DNA of 64,000 nt from Paracoccus zhejiangensis. GTDB lineage: Bacteria > Pseudomonadota > Alphaproteobacteria > Rhodobacterales > Rhodobacteraceae. Made by a program: the position numbers and the translations under genes. The stretch spans positions 1,550,001-1,614,000 of the forward strand of contig NZ_CP025430.1 of assembly GCF_002847445.1 (NCBI RefSeq). Direction: 5' to 3'. The notes beneath the pieces are model-generated. The model was not told where the DNA came from, did no database searches, and was given only the letters and a program-made list of their open reading frames with translations. This document shows positions 1-8,622 of this stretch, piece by piece (positions within the stretch are counted from its first letter, which is position 1; each line of letters begins with the position of its first letter).

Positions 1-1
1 A

Positions 2-52
2 GACGAAGGCCTCGCCGAATTCGCCGCGATCGGCTGCGCCGGCAGGGGCTGA
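2..52 (+). CDS. C-terminal end of an unidentified gene (partial)
   Basis: Only 16 codons and a TGA stop of a plus-strand frame are inside the window, ending EFAAIGCAGRG. It would be convergent with the phasin gene. The piece is too short to assign a family. The phasin regulator phaR is often the next gene in this locus, but it would be expected on the phaP strand, so this is unlikely to be phaR. Confidence 0.3.
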   Translation, partial: DEGLAEFAAIGCAGRG

Positions 53-81
53 CCGCTTCGCTACGCGCCAGCAGCTTTCCC

Positions 82-112
82 AAAGAAAAAGGGGCGCTTG
101 CGCACCCCTTTT
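82..112 (-). terminator. Rho-independent terminator of phaP
   Basis: Hairpin with AAAAGGGG pairing to CCCCTTTT, one mismatch and two further pairs, lying 27 bases past the phasin stop. Read on the minus strand the stem is followed by a T-rich tail. Confidence 0.75.
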
Positions 113-138
113 CCCGAAACATCCGTCTCGCGCAGCGA

Positions 139-591
139 TTACTTGCTGGCAGCGGCGGTGGCTTTCTTGACAGCCGACTGAGCTTCTTTGGTCGCTTTTT
201 CAGCGGCTTTCTGAGCGTCGGCAGCGAAGTCTTTGCCCGAGGACAGCATCAGGTCGACGGTGTCCATCTGGACTTTCTTGGCGACTTCGGCGAAGGCAGC
301 CAGGTGCTCGGCGGCCAGCTCGGCCGAGGCCGAAGCGAAGTCGGTCACGGCTTTGGTGTACTCGGCCGGTTCCTGCTTCGAAGCAGCCAGCTCGCCAACG
401 CGGGCGATGCTGTCCTTGGCCCAGCGAGCCGAGATGTCGGTCGAACGCTCGGCAGCTTCCAGAGCCACTTTCGACAGTTTCTCGCCCAGCGCGCTCTGCG
501 ACTTGAAGGCTTCGGTGAAGGACGAGGTGTCAACCGGGAAGTTGGCGAACATGTCCTGGAAGGCTTTGGTGTAATCGGTGGTCTTGGCCAT
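139..591 (-). CDS. phaP: Phasin, PHA granule-associated protein
   Basis: Small helical protein (150 aa) that coats polyhydroxyalkanoate granules and limits their coalescence. The sequence is amphipathic and rich in Ala, Lys and Glu, starting MAKTTDYTKAFQDMFANFP with an AKKA-rich tail, typical of the phasin_2 family. The ATG at 591 is preferred over the in-frame ATG at 603 because a GGAGA ribosome-binding site lies 6 bases upstream of it, inside the longer frame. It is directly downstream of phaC on the same strand but has its own 168-base leader with two TGC-rich palindromes, as expected for PhaR control. It ends at a strong terminator. Confidence 0.92.
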   Translation of the reverse strand: MAKTTDYTKAFQDMFANFPVDTSSFTEAFKSQSALGEKLSKVALEAAERSTDISARWAKDSIARVGELAASKQEPAEYTKAVTDFASASAELAAEHLAAFAEVAKKVQMDTVDLMLSSGKDFAADAQKAAEKATKEAQSAVKKATAAASK

Positions 592-671
592 GATGGTCTC
601 CATTAGAGGTGCGGTTCGACCGGGTCACTGCCCTAAACCGCTGGGGGTTGTTCGTCTGTGAGGCCAATATG

Positions 672-716
672 AATGCTGCGCCGCGGCATTTCAAGTTTTT
701 TTCGCTGCAATGCAGC
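672..716. promoter_or_regulatory. Two TGC-rich palindromes upstream of phaP (putative PhaR sites)
   Basis: AATGC…GCATT (672-690, containing CTGC) and CTGCAATGCAG (705-715) sit between phaC and phaP. From established knowledge, Paracoccus denitrificans PhaR represses phaP from TGC-rich sites in this gap. The assignment is by motif and position only; phaR itself is outside the window. Confidence 0.6.
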
Positions 717-759
717 AAAATCTTGCCGATACCGCGGCGGCTGCGGGCCAACCCCCTGA

Positions 760-3171
760 TCAGTCGTCGCTTTTCGCACCGCCCCGTTCATGGACATAGG
801 TGCCGGGCGCCGGGCCATAGCCCTTGCCCGGGTCGCGTGCGGGAATCATCTCTCCCGATCGCTCCTCCAGCCATTTGCCCCAGAGCGGCCACCAGCTGCC
901 CTCGCGGAAGGTGGCGCTGTCCTTCCAGCCCTGATCGCCATGGCCGAAATCGCTGCCTCCGGCATAATGGCCGTATTTCTTCTTCGAGGGCGGGTTGACG
1001 ATCCCGGCGATATGTCCCGATTCCGACAGGATGAAGCGCTTGTCGGGGCTGCCCATCTGCGCCACGCCGCGCCAGCAATCCTTCCACGGCGCGATATGGT
1101 CAGTCTCGCAGGCGACCGAGCAGAGCGGCAGGGTCACGTCCGACAGCCGCACCATCTCGCCCAGAACGGGGAAGCCGTCGCCGGCAAAGGCGTTCTGCTG
1201 GCAGAGGCCGCGCAGGTACTCGATGGTCATCTTCGCCGGCAGGTTGGTGCTGTCGCCGTTCCAGAACAGAAGGTCAAAGGCCGGCGGCGTCTCGCCCATC
1301 ATGTAGCTGCGGATGGCCGGACCCCAGACAAGGTCATTGGCGCGCAGGAAGCTCATCGTGCGCGACATGATCTGCGAGCGCAGGATACCGTGGCGATGCA
1401 CCTCGGCCTCGATCCCGTCGACGAAATCATCCTGCAGGAAGGTGGTGAACTCGCCCTGGTCCGAGAAATCGGTCAGCGTGGTGAAGAAGGTGGCGCTGTT
1501 CACCCGCGTGTCGCCACGCTTGGCCATCAGCGCCAGCGTCAGCGACAGGGTGGTGCCGGCGATGCAATAGCCGACGACGTTCAGCTTTTTCTGGTCGGTC
1601 AGGGTCAGTGCCTTCTCGAACACGTCGAGATAGGCCGAGACATAGTCATCCATGCCGGTCTCGGCATAGCTGGCATCGGGGTTCTTCCAGCTGACGACGA
1701 ACAGCGTATGGCCCTGGTCGACCAGCCAACGGATCAGGCTGTTCTGCGGCTTCAGGTCGAGGATGTAGAACTTGTTGATCCAGGGCGGGAAGATCACCAG
1801 CGGCAGGGCATGGGCCGATTCCGTGGTGGGCTTGTACTGGATGAGTTCCAAGAGGGGCGTGCGGTGCACAACCGTGCCTTCGGCCGTGCCGATATTCTCG
1901 CCCACGGTAAAGGCGTCGCGGTCGGCCAGCGAGACCAGCATCTCGCCGCCATTCTGCTCGACATCGCGGACCAGGTTCTCCAGCCCCTTCACCAGACTCT
2001 CACCCTCTGTCTCGACCGCCTTTTCCAGCGCGTCCGGGTTGGTGGCGAGGAAATTGGTCGGCGCCATCATGTCGATGATCTGCCCGGTCAGCCAGTTCAG
2101 CCGCCGCCGCGCCGTCTCGTCGGGCATGTCCAGATCGGATGTCGCCGAGGACATCGCCTTGGCGTTGATCTCGTATTGCCGGCGCACGAAGCTGAAGAAG
2201 GGATGGCTACGCCAAAGCGGGTTCTTGAAGCGCTTGTCCTTCGTCCCTTCCTCGTCCTCGCTTGGCGCGGCGCCGCGCGCGAGCGCAGCCTGCGCCTGCG
2301 CGTAATGCTTCAGCGTCTCGCCCCAGAAATTGACCTGCTGGCCGATGATCCGCGAGGGCTGCTCGGTCAGCGTCTTCATGAAGGCGCCGGCTGTGGCGAC
2401 ATAGAGATCGGGCCCCGGCATCTCGACCGAGGGGTTGGGCATACCGCGCTGCGACATGGCACTGACCAGCCGCTGGCTCAGCGTCTCGATCCGCTCGAGG
2501 TTCTGGGTCAGGTTCTGTGCCGCGAGCGAGCCGTTTCCGGGCATCAGCCGGGCAAAGGCCGATTCCATCGCATCGGTCGCCGCATCGGTCGCGGAGGCGG
2601 TGGCGCCTTCAGCCTTGGCCCCGGCGGCGGGCTTGGCCTGCTCGGCCACGGCCTCGCTGGCGCGGGTCGAGGCGGCTTCGGCCACCTCTTTCTCCGGCGC
2701 AGCCACGACCTTGGTCGTAGAGGCCCGGCGCGCAGCGGGCTTGGCTGCGCTGGGTTTCGGCGCAGCGCTGGTCTTGGCCGGCTTGTCGGTCGACTTGGCT
2801 GCGGTTTTCCGCGCCGGTTTCGACTCTGCCGCCTTGCTTGCGGCCGGCGAGGCCGGCTTTCGTGCGGCCGCTACCCGTGTCTTCGCGACACCACCGGAGG
2901 TTTTTTCTGCAGTAGCAGCCTTGGCTTCTGGTCCCGTGGCGCCCCTGGCGGCCGATTTCGCCCCGGTCTTCGCGGTCGAGCGGGCGCTTTGAGCGGATTT
3001 GCTTGCAGACTCGGCAGATGATTCTGCCGGCTTCGCCGCAGCGCGGCGTTGTGACGCAACGTCACTCTGATCCGAATTTTTCACTTTTTCCTTCAGGGGC
3101 TTTGCGGATGTTGCGGCAACGCCGCGCTGCCGCGACACTTTAGTACTGGACCCGTCGCGCTTGCTTGCCAT
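760..3171 (-). CDS. phaC: Class I poly(3-hydroxyalkanoate) synthase with long N-terminal extension
   Basis: Polymerises (R)-3-hydroxyacyl-CoA into PHA at the granule surface. The catalytic core has the synthase lipase box GYCIAG with nucleophile Cys536, Asp691 in TDHIAPW and His720 in SGHIAGIVNPP. The alpha/beta hydrolase core begins near residue 205. At 803 aa it is about 200 residues longer than usual class I enzymes; residues 1-200 are a low-complexity Ala/Lys/Ser/Pro tract with repeated KPA and AAK motifs and no fold I recognise. The start is supported by an AGGGGGGAG ribosome-binding site 8 bases upstream. phaP follows on the same strand and phaZ is divergent. The tract could bind DNA or the granule, but that is inference. 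Confidence 0.93.
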   Translation of the reverse strand: MASKRDGSSTKVSRQRGVAATSAKPLKEKVKNSDQSDVASQRRAAAKPAESSAESASKSAQSARSTAKTGAKSAARGATGPEAKAATAEKTSGGVAKTRVAAARKPASPAASKAAESKPARKTAAKSTDKPAKTSAAPKPSAAKPAARRASTTKVVAAPEKEVAEAASTRASEAVAEQAKPAAGAKAEGATASATDAATDAMESAFARLMPGNGSLAAQNLTQNLERIETLSQRLVSAMSQRGMPNPSVEMPGPDLYVATAGAFMKTLTEQPSRIIGQQVNFWGETLKHYAQAQAALARGAAPSEDEEGTKDKRFKNPLWRSHPFFSFVRRQYEINAKAMSSATSDLDMPDETARRRLNWLTGQIIDMMAPTNFLATNPDALEKAVETEGESLVKGLENLVRDVEQNGGEMLVSLADRDAFTVGENIGTAEGTVVHRTPLLELIQYKPTTESAHALPLVIFPPWINKFYILDLKPQNSLIRWLVDQGHTLFVVSWKNPDASYAETGMDDYVSAYLDVFEKALTLTDQKKLNVVGYCIAGTTLSLTLALMAKRGDTRVNSATFFTTLTDFSDQGEFTTFLQDDFVDGIEAEVHRHGILRSQIMSRTMSFLRANDLVWGPAIRSYMMGETPPAFDLLFWNGDSTNLPAKMTIEYLRGLCQQNAFAGDGFPVLGEMVRLSDVTLPLCSVACETDHIAPWKDCWRGVAQMGSPDKRFILSESGHIAGIVNPPSKKKYGHYAGGSDFGHGDQGWKDSATFREGSWWPLWGKWLEERSGEMIPARDPGKGYGPAPGTYVHERGGAKSDD

Positions 3172-3277
3172 GGAACAAACTCCCCCCTAACCTCTCTAGG
3201 ATCATATGCGCAGAGCGCAGGAACCGTAAAGGCGGGTTTCCGCAACGAAACCCGGCAAAACAGCGGCGAATCCGGCT

Positions 3278-3288
3278 CTGCAGCGCAG
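3278..3288. promoter_or_regulatory. CTGC-N3-GCAG palindrome at the phaZ ribosome-binding site
   Basis: CTGCAGCGCAG has the same CTGC-N3-GCAG form as the site upstream of phaP. It ends 3 bases before the AGGGGAC ribosome-binding site of phaZ, in the phaC-phaZ divergent gap (3172-3300). A related TGCGCAGAGCGCAG lies at about 3207-3220. PhaR binding here is a prediction. Confidence 0.45.
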
Positions 3289-3300
3289 AAAGGGGACGAC

Positions 3301-4644
3301 GTGGCGACCAAGAACATCAAAGGGATCGTTTCCTACGACGCATTGGAAACGATTCGAAATACCAATGAATGGCTGGGTGCGACCACCCGAGCCTTTGCGT
3401 CCTACCCCACCTTCGCGCTGATCCCCAACCCGATGTTCCGCGTGCTCAGCGCCTGGGGTAGCGTGGTCGAGCGCAGTTTCTCGCGCATGGTGGTCAAGCC
3501 CGATTGGGAAATCCCGCCGATCGCCGGCGAGGACGGGCAGGATCACATCGTCTATGTGGAGCCCGAATTGCGGCGTCCCTTCGGCGATCTGGTCCGTTTC
3601 CGCGTTGCCCGCCGCAACCCGATGCCGCGCAAGGTCCTGCTGGTCGCACCGATGTCGGGTCACTATGCCACCCTGCTTCGCTCGACCGTCACATCACTGC
3701 TTCCGGACTGCGATGTGTATGTGACAGATTGGCACAATGCCCGTGACATCCCGGTCAGCAAGGGGAAGTTCGACATCGAGGACTATACCGGCTATCTGGT
3801 TGATTTCATCCGCCATCTCGGCCCGGACACCAATGTCATCGCGGTCTGCCAGCCGGCCCCGCTGGCGCTGGCCGCGACCGCGATCCTGGCCGAAGAGGAC
3901 CCCAAGTCGCAGCCGCGCGCGCTGATCCTGATCGGTGGTCCAGTCGATCCCGATGCGGCGGCCACCGAGGTCACCGATTTCGGCAACCGCCTGACCATGG
4001 GCCAGCTTGAACACCTGGCGATCCAGTCGGTCGGCTTCAAATATGCTGGTGCCGGGCGCATGGTCTATCCGGGTCTGGCGCAGCTCACGTCGTTCATCGC
4101 CATGAATGCCGAGACACATGTCAAGGCCTTTGCCGACAAGGTGCTGGCCGATGCGCGTGGCGAGGGCAGCGAAAGCGACAAGCACAACCGTTTCTATGAC
4201 GAATATCTGGCGGTCATGGACATGACGGCCGAGTTCTACCTCTCGACCGTCGAGCGCATCTTCAAGAACCTCGAGATCGCCGAGAACCGCTTTACCGTCC
4301 ATGGCAAGCAGGTCGATATCGGCAAGATCAGCGATGTCGCCATCATGACTGTCGAGGGTGCCGAGGATGACATTTCGGCTCCGGGTCAATGCGTTGCCGC
4401 GCTGAAGCTCTGTACCGGCGTGCCGGCGGCCAAGAAGGTCCAGCACCTGGAAGAGGGCGCGGGCCATTACGGCATCTTCGCCGGCAAGAGCTGGCGGCTG
4501 AACATCCGCCCGCTGGTTCTCGACTTCATCGACGAGAACATGGGACGTCCGCATCGCCGTCGCGCCGGTCTGCGTCCGATCGATTCCGGCAAGGATGGTA
4601 CCGGCCCGGGCGGCCCGGCCGATACCCACAAGATGGCAATCTGA
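3301..4644 (+). CDS. phaZ: Intracellular polyhydroxyalkanoate depolymerase
   Basis: Mobilises stored native PHB to hydroxybutyrate. The 447-aa length fits the intracellular depolymerase family. It carries the family's AVCQPAP motif with a Cys at residue 183 in place of a lipase Ser, an Asp pair at 356-357 in VEGAEDDISA, and His389 in EEGAGHYGIFAG. Start is GTG at 3301 with AGGGGAC just upstream. It is divergent from phaC, so synthesis and degradation genes share a 129-base control region. A strong terminator follows at 4671. The last ~178 bases are overlapped antisense by the neighbouring hydrolase frame. Confidence 0.93.
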   Translation: MATKNIKGIVSYDALETIRNTNEWLGATTRAFASYPTFALIPNPMFRVLSAWGSVVERSFSRMVVKPDWEIPPIAGEDGQDHIVYVEPELRRPFGDLVRFRVARRNPMPRKVLLVAPMSGHYATLLRSTVTSLLPDCDVYVTDWHNARDIPVSKGKFDIEDYTGYLVDFIRHLGPDTNVIAVCQPAPLALAATAILAEEDPKSQPRALILIGGPVDPDAAATEVTDFGNRLTMGQLEHLAIQSVGFKYAGAGRMVYPGLAQLTSFIAMNAETHVKAFADKVLADARGEGSESDKHNRFYDEYLAVMDMTAEFYLSTVERIFKNLEIAENRFTVHGKQVDIGKISDVAIMTVEGAEDDISAPGQCVAALKLCTGVPAAKKVQHLEEGAGHYGIFAGKSWRLNIRPLVLDFIDENMGRPHRRRAGLRPIDSGKDGTGPGGPADTHKMAI

Positions 4645-5666
4645 CGGGATCTTGGCCTGACAGATTTATCGGGCGGCCTCGTGCCGCCCGTTTTCTTTTG
4701 CGCGGCCAGCCCAGCACAGTTCAGGCTCGCGCGCAGCCAGTCCGCGATGATCCCGGTGACCGGGCCGGTCATGCCCGGCGAGACGATGTCGCCCGCAATC
4801 ACATGCCGCGACGGATCGTCACCCGGTCCCGGCACCATCGGGGCCTTGGTGACCGGGCCGCCCCAGCCCTGCGCCACCCGCATCGCCGCCGCCGGATCGA
4901 CGACCTGATCTGCCTCGGCCCAGATGAACAGGGCGGGTTGCTTGGCCGCGGCGTAGTCTCCGCCCCGCGCGTGCCGCACCCGCGCCGCCATCGGCAGGAC
5001 CGAGACCGTGGGATAGCAGCTGGTCCAGGCTGCCGCGTGATCGGGACTGCGCGGCTCGAAACAGCGCGTCTCGCCGGCGACCCGCGGCAGCCACCAGCGC
5101 GCGAAGGGCCAGGTCAACAGCTGCACGCCCCGTGCCTTCAGTTGGAAATTGCCAGAGATCAGCACCACCCCGTCGATCCCCTGCCCCAGCGCGGGATCGC
5201 GCGCGGCCTCCGCCGCCAGCGTCGCGCCGGTCGAGGTGCCGATGACCACCACCCGCCGCCCCAACCGCTGGCCGACCGCAATGGCCTCGGCAGTGTCGCG
5301 CCACCAGTCGGCCACGCTGGCCCCGGCCAACGCCGCGCCATCCTGTCCGTGCCCGGTCAGTCGGGTGATGAAGAGGTTCGCCCCGAATTCCGCCGCCAGC
5401 CGCTCGGGCACCGGTGACAGCTCCCGTGGCGAGGCCGAGAAGCCGTGCAGATAGACGATCGACAAATCGGTTTGCATCCCCGGCTCACCGGCCCAGATGA
5501 GCCTTGCGGCAACATCCGGCCGGATCCCCGCCTCGCGCGCGGTCAGCCAGCCATCCAGATCACCCGGCAGGTCCACCGCCACCGGCTCGAGCCGGACCGG
5601 CTCGCGCGGCCCAAAGAGCCACAGCGCCAGCGCAACCAGCGCCAGCAGCAGGATAAGCTTGGTCAC
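4467..5666 (-). CDS. Membrane-anchored alpha/beta hydrolase
   Basis: A hydrophobic N-terminal segment (TKLILLLALVALALWLFG) suggests a membrane anchor or uncleaved signal. It is followed by a serine-hydrolase fold with HGFSASPRE (oxyanion region), nucleophile elbow GTSTGAT, Asp in WAEADQVVDP and a likely His in DDPSRHVI. Substrate is unknown. The conserved fold ends near residue 310 (IIADWLRASL); the remaining ~88 residues run through the phaZ terminator and antisense to the end of phaZ, so the tail may be a read-through extension after loss of an older stop. Start GTG at 5666, 15 bases after the neighbouring hydrolase stop, suggesting a two-gene unit. Confidence 0.75.
   Translation of the reverse strand: MTKLILLLALVALALWLFGPREPVRLEPVAVDLPGDLDGWLTAREAGIRPDVAARLIWAGEPGMQTDLSIVYLHGFSASPRELSPVPERLAAEFGANLFITRLTGHGQDGAALAGASVADWWRDTAEAIAVGQRLGRRVVVIGTSTGATLAAEAARDPALGQGIDGVVLISGNFQLKARGVQLLTWPFARWWLPRVAGETRCFEPRSPDHAAAWTSCYPTVSVLPMAARVRHARGGDYAAAKQPALFIWAEADQVVDPAAAMRVAQGWGGPVTKAPMVPGPGDDPSRHVIAGDIVSPGMTGPVTGIIADWLRASLNCAGLAAQKKTGGTRPPDKSVRPRSRQIAILWVSAGPPGPVPSLPESIGRRPARRRCGRPMFSSMKSRTSGRMFSRQLLPAKMP
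4671..4699 (+). terminator. Rho-independent terminator of phaZ
   Basis: Perfect 7-bp stem GGGCGGC/GCCGCCC with a 5-base loop followed by GTTTTCTTTT, 27 bases past the phaZ stop. Confidence 0.85.
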
Positions 5667-5681
5667 GACCTGCCCCGCCGG

Positions 5682-6428
5682 TCAGCCACGCGCCAGCACC
5701 TCCTCTACCGAAGCGGCGATCAGCGCCAGGTTGTCCGGGGTCGAGAAGCGGTGATCCGCGCCCTTGACCAGCGCGAGCCGCAGGTCCGGCCCCTCGGCAT
5801 GGTCCAGCAGCCGCAGCGCCCAACCCATCGGCACGTCCGCATCCGCCGTGCCCTGCAGGAAGCGCACAGGGAAGGGCAGCGACAGCGGGCTGCGCAGAAC
5901 CAGCTGGTTTCGGCCATCCTCGATTAGCCGGCGGGTGATGACATAGGGTTCATCGCTGTACTCGCTTGGCAGTTCGATCCGGCCGTCGCGCATCACCACC
6001 TCGCGCTGCGCCTCGGTGAAACCGGCCCAATAGCCATCCTCGGTAAAGTCCGGTGCCGCCGCCACGGTAACCAGCCCCGCGATGCGCTCGGGCATGGCAC
6101 GCGCCACCACAAGGCTGATCCAGCCGCCCATGGAACTGCCGACCAGAACCTGAGGCCCCTCGGTCCGCTCGGCGATCACCGCCAGTGCATCCTGAAACCA
6201 GTCACCGATGCTGCCGGCCTCGAAATCGCCGCTGCTTTGCCCATGGCCCGAATAGTCAAAGCGCAGGAAGGCGCGGCCCTGCGTTGCGGCCCAGTCCTTC
6301 AGGAACAGCGCCTTGGTCCCCTCCATGTCGGATTTGAACCCGCCCAGAAACACCACGCCCGGTCCCTGCCCCGGCATATACTCATGGGCGATGCGCCGCC
6401 CCTCGGGTCCGTTCAGGAAATCAACCAT
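5682..6428 (-). CDS. Alpha/beta hydrolase, ABHD10-like
   Basis: Soluble hydrolase of 248 aa. It has the motif GGFKSDMEGTKALFL followed by RFDYSGHGQS, which is characteristic of ABHD10-type thioesterases/esterases. The nucleophile elbow is GSSMGG, the acid residue lies in GTADADVP and the His in KGADHRFS. The frame extends upstream to 6578, but the ATG at 6428 is chosen because AGAGGA lies 7 bases upstream and the extra residues fall in the island attachment site. It is the last core gene left of the island; before insertion it would have been divergent from thrS with about 170 bases between the two starts. Confidence 0.82.
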   Translation of the reverse strand: MVDFLNGPEGRRIAHEYMPGQGPGVVFLGGFKSDMEGTKALFLKDWAATQGRAFLRFDYSGHGQSSGDFEAGSIGDWFQDALAVIAERTEGPQVLVGSSMGGWISLVVARAMPERIAGLVTVAAAPDFTEDGYWAGFTEAQREVVMRDGRIELPSEYSDEPYVITRRLIEDGRNQLVLRSPLSLPFPVRFLQGTADADVPMGWALRLLDHAEGPDLRLALVKGADHRFSTPDNLALIAASVEEVLARG

Positions 6429-6545
6429 CGTCCATCCTCTTTCCGACCCGGCGCTGGCATCCGTGTCTTGCTGGTCTCGGGGGCGTTCGCCCCGTCTTTC
6501 GGTCATGTTGACTTTCCGCGCCACAGCGCGCAAGACGCCCGCCGA

Positions 6546-6566
6546 CATAACCCGCAACCGGGCGTT
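6546..6566 (+). repeat. attL, 21-bp direct repeat
   Basis: Starts CATAACCCG and ends CGGGCGTT; identical to 37467-37487. It contains an imperfect internal inverted repeat (AACCCG / CGGGCGTT). It lies in the gap upstream of the hydrolase and just before the integrase gene, as expected for an attachment-site junction. Confidence 0.85.
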
Positions 6567-6817
6567 GCGCATCGGCACATATTCAGGCCTATAATTTTAT
6601 TGGTTATTTTTCCATAAAATCAGTAAGATGCACTCTATTTACACCCTGACCACTCACCTCTCCTGATCCCACCTGACCCCCGCAATATCCCCATCCAGCA
6701 GTGACGGATCAGTGACGACTATAGAATCGGAGGACGGCATCACTTATGTTGAACGCGTCGGGCGGCGCTACCAACACCGCCCGACTGACACGACCGCTCT
6801 TGCTAAGGACACCGGCC

Positions 6818-8143
6818 ATGCCATCACAGACATCCGATTTCCGCACCGCCATTTCAACCCTCGCCGTCAGCGCACGCGAGGACGGCATCGATCCGCGCGA
6901 CATCGCCCGCGCCTTGCTCGAGGCCGCGCTCTCGACCGGCATCCGGCGCGAACTCCGTTCCACGGTCTCCGCTGCACTTGAGCAGGCCAAGGGTGCCCCA
7001 TCGCGCGAATTGACCGACCTACAGTGCCGTCGCCTCAGGGCGGGCCAACGCCTCACCGATCCGCAATATGCCGGCCTGGTCCTCGTCGCCTCGACGCGTG
7101 GCTCACGCTGGATCTACCGCAGCCAAGCGAATGGCAGGCAGCGACAGGCGACCATCGGGCGGTACCCCGCCATCAGCCTCGCTGAAGCGCGCGAAAAGTG
7201 GGCAGTCATGCGCAGCGAGGGGTTGGACGTCAAGTCAGCGGACACGCGCTCCACGACGACGCTGGAGGCGCTGGCGGACAAGTTCATCACCGCCCAGCAA
7301 GCCAAGGGCCGCCGCTCATGGCAGCGGACACAGAAGGTGCTGGCGAAGCATTTGCTCGCCCATCACGGCGGCATGACGCTGGGCGAGGTGGCGCCCGAGG
7401 CCCTCGAGAACTGCTACTTGCACCTCATGGATACGCAGCCCGGAGCCGCACACAACATCAAGGCCAGCATCAGCGCGATGTTCGGCTGGGCGCACGAGCA
7501 GCGCCTCTTACCGACGGGCATGCAGGCCATGAAGTTGCGGAAAGCGCCCAAGGCGCAGGTGAAGGAATACTACCCCGGTCCCGCCGACCTTCGGACGATG
7601 CTGGGCGGTCTCGCCGGAATGAACCCCGCCGATGCCGCGATCATCCGTTTCCAACTCCTTACCGGAACGCGCATTAGCGAAGCCCGAGAAGCCGTCTGGT
7701 CCGAAATCGATCTCTCCGAACGCCGCTGGACTATCCCCGCCGCGCGAATGAAGGCCAAACGTCCCCATACGGTCATGCTCTCCAATCAAGCGCTAGCGCT
7801 ATTGACCTCGCAAACGACCCGCGAGGGCCGGATCTTCGGTCATCGCGCGCACGAGACGACCATCAAGGCTTGGGCCAAGCGCCGTGCGGAACTCAAGCTA
7901 CCCGACGAGTACGGCACTCACTGCCATCGCAAGTCGCTACTGACATGGGTCGCCGAGCATGGTGGCGGGCGCGACATCCGTGACCGTCTGAGCGCCCATA
8001 GCCGGGGAACGGACAGCGACAGTCATTACCAGCTCTCCACCCTGAACCGCGAGGCGGGCGAATGGTGGCAGCGGTGGGCAGACCGCATCGATGCTATCGA
8101 AGAGGATGGAAAAGTCGTGCTATTCGAGGAGGTTCGGGCATGA
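6818..8143 (+). CDS. int: Tyrosine-type site-specific integrase
   Basis: Catalyses integration and excision of the island at the 21-bp att site. Of 441 aa, residues ~85-140 resemble the arm-binding domain of P4-type integrases (RWIYRSQANGRQRQATIGRYP). The catalytic domain has Arg285 in LTGTRISEA, the H-x-x-R box His368/Arg371, His394 in LSAHSRG and nucleophile Tyr404 in SHYQL, so the active-site set is intact. The ATG at 6818 has AAGGA 8 bases upstream and is preferred over a start at 6746. The stop overlaps the next gene by ATGA, so the two are co-translated. Confidence 0.92.
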   Translation: MPSQTSDFRTAISTLAVSAREDGIDPRDIARALLEAALSTGIRRELRSTVSAALEQAKGAPSRELTDLQCRRLRAGQRLTDPQYAGLVLVASTRGSRWIYRSQANGRQRQATIGRYPAISLAEAREKWAVMRSEGLDVKSADTRSTTTLEALADKFITAQQAKGRRSWQRTQKVLAKHLLAHHGGMTLGEVAPEALENCYLHLMDTQPGAAHNIKASISAMFGWAHEQRLLPTGMQAMKLRKAPKAQVKEYYPGPADLRTMLGGLAGMNPADAAIIRFQLLTGTRISEAREAVWSEIDLSERRWTIPAARMKAKRPHTVMLSNQALALLTSQTTREGRIFGHRAHETTIKAWAKRRAELKLPDEYGTHCHRKSLLTWVAEHGGGRDIRDRLSAHSRGTDSDSHYQLSTLNREAGEWWQRWADRIDAIEEDGKVVLFEEVRA

Positions 8144-8589
8144 GCGGGTCCTCCGACGACCGGAACAAAATGACACCAGAGGAGCTGCGGGCCGCATTAC
8201 TCCGGTTTGCTCAATCTTTGCCCAAGCCGAAGCCTTGGAAGCCGAAGGTGCTGAGCAAGTATCAAGACGGCAGTGAAGAGGTATCGACCCACGACTGGAT
8301 GCGCCTCAGATATGAGAACAGCGAGGGCGGGGAACTGGAGGCCGCTCGCAGGGAATGGGATATCGCGCGGCATGTCGCTGAAGAACTGCAGGTCGCGCGG
8401 CTGGCCGGGCGCAACAAGCAACGGAAGGAGGTTGCCGCGAAGACGGCAGCCGGAATATTGGCTTATGTCCGGGACAACCCGCGCGGTGCCACTCAAAAGG
8501 CAACCTACCGTGAGGATGTCGGCAAGGCCTGCGGCGTCAGCGGTCGGACGGTTTTCGATGTGCTGAAGAAAGCAGGAATTACAATCTGA
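8140..8589 (+). CDS. Unknown 149-aa protein, possible DNA-binding C-terminus
   Basis: Not recognised. The start overlaps the integrase stop (ATGA) with GAGGAGG upstream, so it is translated with the integrase. The middle is charged, and the last ~60 residues (KQRKEVAAKTAAGILAYV… to YREDVGKACGVSGRTVFDVLKKAG) look like a helix-turn-helix, as in small replication or partition helpers. A role in excision or in control of the element is plausible from position only. Confidence 0.7.
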   Translation: MSGSSDDRNKMTPEELRAALLRFAQSLPKPKPWKPKVLSKYQDGSEEVSTHDWMRLRYENSEGGELEAARREWDIARHVAEELQVARLAGRNKQRKEVAAKTAAGILAYVRDNPRGATQKATYREDVGKACGVSGRTVFDVLKKAGITI

Positions 8590-8622
8590 TTCGTCCCTGG
8601 GTTAAAGGCCGCGAACCTCGTT

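Noticed and set aside
1..60. Possible phaR at the left edge
   Set aside because: PhaR would be expected on the minus strand with a start codon; none is visible, and the only readable frame is on the plus strand.
790..3021. Long open frame antisense to phaC
   Set aside because: It mirrors the codon structure of a high-GC gene; phaC has clear motifs and a good ribosome-binding site, and the antisense product matches nothing known.
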